DNA of 64,000 nt, from contig JAEPOO010000001.1 of assembly GCA_017642855.1 (NCBI GenBank), positions 777,072 to 841,071 on the forward strand, written 5' to 3'. Of the stretch, positions 60,868 through 64,000 are shown piece after piece. The position numbers and the translations under genes are program-made. Under the pieces are notes generated by a model. The model had not been told where the DNA came from, did no database searches, and saw nothing but the letters and a program-made list of their open reading frames with translations. This stretch comes from Pseudomonadales bacterium (lineage in GTDB: Bacteria > Pseudomonadota > Gammaproteobacteria > Pseudomonadales > Azotimanducaceae). The number at the start of each line of letters is the position of its first letter. Positions within the stretch are counted from its first letter, which is position 1.

Positions 60868-60966
60868 GTCAATACTTTTGCTGACAAGGGTCAGTGTGGT
60901 TCAAGAAAGTGCACAGATATTTGGGTTTAAGTTTGCTTTTTGAATGAGTTGTTCGTCAAATATTTG

Positions 60967-61000
60967 TTGACATACCGCCTCGTGCGGTCGTTGTTATAAT
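60967..61000 (+). promoter_or_regulatory. promoter of the phytanoyl-CoA dioxygenase gene with inverted repeat
   Basis: TTGACA (60967-60972) and TATAAT (60995-61000) are perfect consensus hexamers but 22 bases apart, too far for ordinary sigma-70 use. Between them lies a perfect inverted repeat, ACCGC - CTCGT - GCGGT (60974-60988). The -10 box ends 6 bases before the ATG at 61007, so the message would be leaderless or nearly so. The long spacer with a symmetric site recalls activator-distorted promoters; the TrmB-like regulator is the obvious candidate. Confidence 0.5.
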
Positions 61001-61006
61001 TCTCGT

Positions 61007-61783
61007 ATGGTTGCAGTCGCCCTGTCAGATCTGGAAAAAGCCGCGTTTAAGCGCGACGGGTTCCTTGTGCGCCGACAAATGGCGTCTGAATCCGGGCGTC
61101 ATCAAATGCAGCAGATCGCCTCGGATCATCTAGATGAGCTGATTGCGCCCATCGAATATGAAATCGACGTCCGGTACCCGGGTTCGCCCAGCGACCCCAA
61201 TGCGCCCGGTGCTCGTACCTCGCGCAGACTGCTTCAGGCTTACGCCAGGCATGAAGTGTTCAGGACCTGGGCGACCAGTGCCGATGTCGCCGGAACGCTT
61301 AAGTCACTGTTCGATTCTGAGCAGGAACCGATGCTGTCTCAGTGTCATCACAACTGTGTCATGACGAAAGCGCCTGGCTACAGCAGTGTCACGCTCTGGC
61401 ACCAGGACAATCGTTACTGGTCTTTTGACTACGAAAATCTGATCAGTGTCTGGATGGCCCTGGGTGCTGAGAACAAACTGAACGGCTGCCTGAGGGTGAT
61501 TCCAGGTTCACACAAGCTCAGTCTCGATAGCGGCCGATTTGATGCCGCCATGTTTCTAAGACCGGATCTCGCAGAGAACAAGGCATTGATTGGTGCGGCG
61601 GAGGTTGTTGAACTGGGCCCCGGAGACGCACTGTTCTTTCACAGTCGCCTGTTCCATGCGGCTGGCAGAAATCTGTCGGATGAGACAAAGCTGTCCGTCG
61701 TCTTCACGTACCATGAGGCGGGCAATCATCCCATCCGGGATACCAGGTCCGATCGTTTTCCCTCAATCGGGCTTGGCGAGTAA
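61007..61783 (+). CDS. phytanoyl-CoA dioxygenase family protein
   Basis: A 258-residue Fe(II)/2-oxoglutarate dioxygenase of the PhyH family. The iron ligands are in LWHQDNRYWSFD (HxD) and FHSRLFHAAGRNLSDE (second His), with Arg downstream for 2-oxoglutarate. GCLRVIPGSHK is the typical jelly-roll segment. It would hydroxylate a lipid or small-molecule substrate. It appears to have a leaderless promoter (see 60967-61000). Its 3' end overlaps the oxyR-like gene by 21 bases tail-to-tail. Confidence 0.9.
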   Translation: MVAVALSDLEKAAFKRDGFLVRRQMASESGRHQMQQIASDHLDELIAPIEYEIDVRYPGSPSDPNAPGARTSRRLLQAYARHEVFRTWATSADVAGTLKSLFDSEQEPMLSQCHHNCVMTKAPGYSSVTLWHQDNRYWSFDYENLISVWMALGAENKLNGCLRVIPGSHKLSLDSGRFDAAMFLRPDLAENKALIGAAEVVELGPGDALFFHSRLFHAAGRNLSDETKLSVVFTYHEAGNHPIRDTRSDRFPSIGLGE

Positions 61784-62650
61784 GGACATAAAGTCCTCAA
61801 GAACAGTTTCCCGCGAATTACCTTTACGCCAGGCAAAACCGATATCTCGATAAAATTGATCGCGGGGTAGTGGCACGGTGCGGATGCGTCGATTCGCGAC
61901 CACCCCAAGTGCCATGTCAGGTATCAGCGTGACGCCGAGATCGTTTTCCACCATCTGAATCAACATCTGGAGGCTGTTCGCGCCGAAGGTGTGGATTTTC
62001 TTGTGGTTTTTCAGCCGACATCCGGCCAGGGCGTGATCACGGAGGCAGTGTCCGTCATCCAGTAGTAACAAACTCTCATCGGGCAACGCATCAAAATCAG
62101 GCACATGCTCGGTGACCAGTTTGCTGTTTTTACTGAAAGCCAGGTGGAAACCTTCGCGATAGCAGGCCCAAGTTTTGACCCGGCCAACATCATAAGGTAG
62201 CGCAAGCATGGCCAGATCCAGGCGGTTGTCGAGGAGTTCCTCAATCAGATTCGCCGTTGTGTTCTCTCGGATATAAAGTTGCAGTCCTGGATACGACGAC
62301 TGCAGAGAGTAGGCATAGTTTCCGACAATATAAGGTGCGATGGTTGGTATGGCGCCCAGTTTAACGGGTAAAGCCAGTGGATCCGTAAAACCCCTTGCTT
62401 CGGTGATCAGGTCCTCCGACTGCATAATGATGTAACGGGCACGATCAGCAATCTGCTCACCGGCAGGGGTAAATGACACGCTTCGGTTGGTGCGCTCGAC
62501 CAATGTAATGCCGAGCGTTGTCTCCAGTTCACGAATACCGGTGGACAGGGTGGACTGGGTCACGTTCAATTCAGCGGCGGCACGCCCAAAGTGAAGCTGT
62601 TTTCGCAGGGCGACGAGATACTGGAGTTGTCGGATGGGTGGTAGATGCAT
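61763..62650 (-). CDS. oxyR: OxyR-type LysR family peroxide sensor
   Basis: A LysR-type regulator of about 295 residues. The DNA-binding domain is PIRQLQYLVALRKQLHFGRA followed by NVTQSTLSTGIRELE. Both redox cysteines of OxyR are in place, Cys202 and Cys211 in DDGHCLRDHALAGC, with the exact 9-residue spacing of E. coli Cys199/Cys208. It therefore should sense H2O2 by disulfide formation. ATG 62650 fits the family N-terminus; ATG 62668 is possible. It is divergent from the TPP enzyme at 62700, only 49 bases away. Confidence 0.93.
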   Translation of the reverse strand: MHLPPIRQLQYLVALRKQLHFGRAAAELNVTQSTLSTGIRELETTLGITLVERTNRSVSFTPAGEQIADRARYIIMQSEDLITEARGFTDPLALPVKLGAIPTIAPYIVGNYAYSLQSSYPGLQLYIRENTTANLIEELLDNRLDLAMLALPYDVGRVKTWACYREGFHLAFSKNSKLVTEHVPDFDALPDESLLLLDDGHCLRDHALAGCRLKNHKKIHTFGANSLQMLIQMVENDLGVTLIPDMALGVVANRRIRTVPLPRDQFYRDIGFAWRKGNSRETVLEDFMSLLAKPD

Positions 62651-62699
62651 ATCGTGATGATATATCAAATGGATGATTGGCTTACGGAAGATCTAAGTG

Positions 62700-64000
62700 A
62701 TGAATGGTGCTAGTAGTCTGATCCGCGCCTTTGTGGACGCGGGTGTGAATGTGTGTTTTGCGAATCCAGGTACCTCAGAGATGCACCTGGTTCAGGCAAT
62801 GGATGGTGTGCCGGAGATGCGCGGAGTGCTTTGCCTGTTTGAGGGTGTTTGCACGGGCGCAGCAGATGGGTATGGTCGTATGACCGGCAGGCCTGCAACA
62901 ACCTTGCTTCACCTTGGCCCAGGATTGGGTAACGGTATTGCCAACTTGCACAACGCCCGCAGAGCATCGACACCCATCATTAACCTGATCGGAAACCATG
63001 CGCTTTATCACGTTGAACATGATGCGCCACTGACATCTGACATCGACACGCTCGCAAAAAATGTATCCAGCTGGATCAAGTCGGACTCAACGGCAGACTC
63101 CCTGGCTTCTGATGGGATGATGGCCCTAACCGCCTCGCTGACTCCCACGGCAGGCTCCAAGGGTCAGGTTGCGACCATGATCATTCCTGCGGATGCCTGT
63201 TGGGAAGAAACGGCCACACTAGCAGCGCCGCCTTCGATACCTGCAAGACAATCAGTAGATGAAAAGAGCATCTCTGAAGTTGCCGATGTTCTTGATGCAG
63301 CAACGCTTGTGCTTCTAGACCACGACGGCCTTTCCCTGGAAGCAAGGACGGCAGCTGCGCGAATCTCAGCGAAAACCGGTTGCCGGGTATCGCTTTCAAC
63401 TTTCCCGGCAAGGGTTGATGGCGGCGCCGGAACTCCGGTGACGGAACGCCTCCCGTATTTTCCGGAACAGGTGATGGCGGCACTGAAAGGCGTTAAAAAA
63501 ATTGTGCTCGCAGGTGCTGAGGTGCCAGTCAGCTTTTTTGCTTATCCAGCCACACCTAGCGTGCTGGTACCAGACGGCTGTGAGGTGTTTACGCTGTCTC
63601 GAGTAGAAGAAGATACAACCAGTGCGCTCGAGTCTTTAGCAGATCTGATCGGGGCGCCAAATGAGTACACCACTCATGAACGCAGAAGCCTGGCACTCCC
63701 GGCAGGCAGTGCGACCACCAGATCGGTTGCGACATCTGTCGCTATGCTAATGCCGGAGGGCACCATTGTTTGTGGAGACAGTGGCGGAGGCGGTGCCGCG
63801 TTCGGCCCGGCCCAAAGTGCCAACGCCAATAGCTGGTTAAACCTGACGGGAGGTTCGATCGGGCAGGGTGGTCCTGCGGCAGTTGGTGCTGCGGTGGCGT
63901 GTCCTGATCGGCCGGTCCTCGCTTTACTGGGTGATGGTGCCTCGATGTATACCAACCAGGCATTCTGGACTCAGGCGAGAGAAGGCCTCAATGTCACAAC
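62700..64000 (+). CDS. thiamine pyrophosphate-dependent enzyme, acetolactate synthase-like (partial)
   Basis: The frame is open from ATG 62700 to the window end (433 codons, C-terminus missing). The N-terminal PYR domain has NPGTSEMHLVQAMD and the catalytic Glu region LCLFEGVCTGAADGYGRM; the C-terminal PP domain has GGSIGQGGPAAVGAAVA and the metal-binding GDGASMYTNQAFWTQAREG. This matches acetolactate synthase large-subunit-like and benzoylformate decarboxylase-like proteins. GGAAG lies about 8 bases upstream. Position next to oxyR is noted; substrate unassigned (pyruvate or 2-oxoacid). Confidence 0.9.
   Translation, partial: MNGASSLIRAFVDAGVNVCFANPGTSEMHLVQAMDGVPEMRGVLCLFEGVCTGAADGYGRMTGRPATTLLHLGPGLGNGIANLHNARRASTPIINLIGNHALYHVEHDAPLTSDIDTLAKNVSSWIKSDSTADSLASDGMMALTASLTPTAGSKGQVATMIIPADACWEETATLAAPPSIPARQSVDEKSISEVADVLDAATLVLLDHDGLSLEARTAAARISAKTGCRVSLSTFPARVDGGAGTPVTERLPYFPEQVMAALKGVKKIVLAGAEVPVSFFAYPATPSVLVPDGCEVFTLSRVEEDTTSALESLADLIGAPNEYTTHERRSLALPAGSATTRSVATSVAMLMPEGTIVCGDSGGGGAAFGPAQSANANSWLNLTGGSIGQGGPAAVGAAVACPDRPVLALLGDGASMYTNQAFWTQAREGLNVT

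Noticed and set aside
1..64000. Insertion sequences, prophage, CRISPR arrays or rRNA/tRNA genes
   Set aside because: No transposase, integrase, phage structural gene, spaced direct repeats or RNA gene signature was found on either strand.

Overview
The window looks like part of the chromosome of a marine-type gammaproteobacterium. The evidence is the mix of families (OxyR, RpoE/ChrR-type ECF module with a Blc lipocalin, DctPQM TRAP transporter, 7TM-DISM-like histidine kinase, many acyl-CoA dehydrogenases, SDRs and luciferase-like monooxygenases) and GC a little above 50% by eye. The lineage is inferred from gene content, not from a marker gene. No rRNA, tRNA, insertion sequence, prophage or CRISPR array was seen.

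Layout. 0-9.1 kb: a TetR regulator with a palindromic operator, then hydrolase - CurA-type reductase - CocE-type hydrolase, then aldehyde dehydrogenase - paired acyl-CoA dehydrogenases - two small carboxymuconolactone decarboxylase (CMD)/AhpD-like genes. 9.2-13.1 kb (minus strand): P450 - VOC protein - group II truncated globin - luciferase-like oxidoreductase - methyltransferase. 13.1-20.3 kb: enoyl-CoA hydratase, two MFS carriers, an SDR and a convergent two-component pair. 20.3-29.8 kb: more luciferase-like oxidoreductases, an alpha/beta hydrolase, a second truncated globin, SDR, TauD-like dioxygenase, and a TetR-carotenoid cleavage oxygenase operon. 29.8-37.1 kb: sulfurtransferase, a TRAP transporter and a glycan/lipid-glycosylation trio. 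37.1-43.1 kb: MFE-type SDR, DedA protein, folE, and a lipocalin - secreted protein - ECF sigma - ChrR operon. 43.1-50.2 kb: peptidase, three metallo-beta-lactamase-fold hydrolases, a luciferase-like enzyme and HxlR. 50.2-51.1 kb: almost 1 kb without a convincing gene, holding a highly structured purine-rich transcript candidate, a terminator and two perfect DnaA boxes. 51.1-64 kb: SDR, acyl-CoA dehydrogenase, acyl-CoA carboxylase, M32 carboxypeptidase, an unknown repeat protein, CBS protein, TrmB-like regulator, phytanoyl-CoA dioxygenase, OxyR and a TPP enzyme cut by the window edge.

Most of the window reads as a catabolic and oxidative-stress accessory region: acyl-CoA beta-oxidation enzymes are interleaved with oxygenases (P450, TauD, PhyH, carotenoid oxygenase) and flavin monooxygenases, suggesting breakdown of lipids, terpenoids, sterols or aromatic compounds; the actual substrate cannot be read from the sequence.

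The most striking item is at 8578-9090. A CMD/AhpD-like gene appears to stop after 65 codons, but the reading frame continues intact for 105 further codons through a TGA that replaces the second cysteine of the redox CxxC motif, and a bacterial SECIS-like hairpin lies at the right distance downstream. I interpret it as a CxxU selenoprotein. Second is the structured, probably non-coding locus at 50.3-51.0 kb. Third is a pair of matching candidate ECF promoters (TGATC, 19-nt spacer, TAA) in front of the lipocalin-rpoE-chrR operon and in front of folE.
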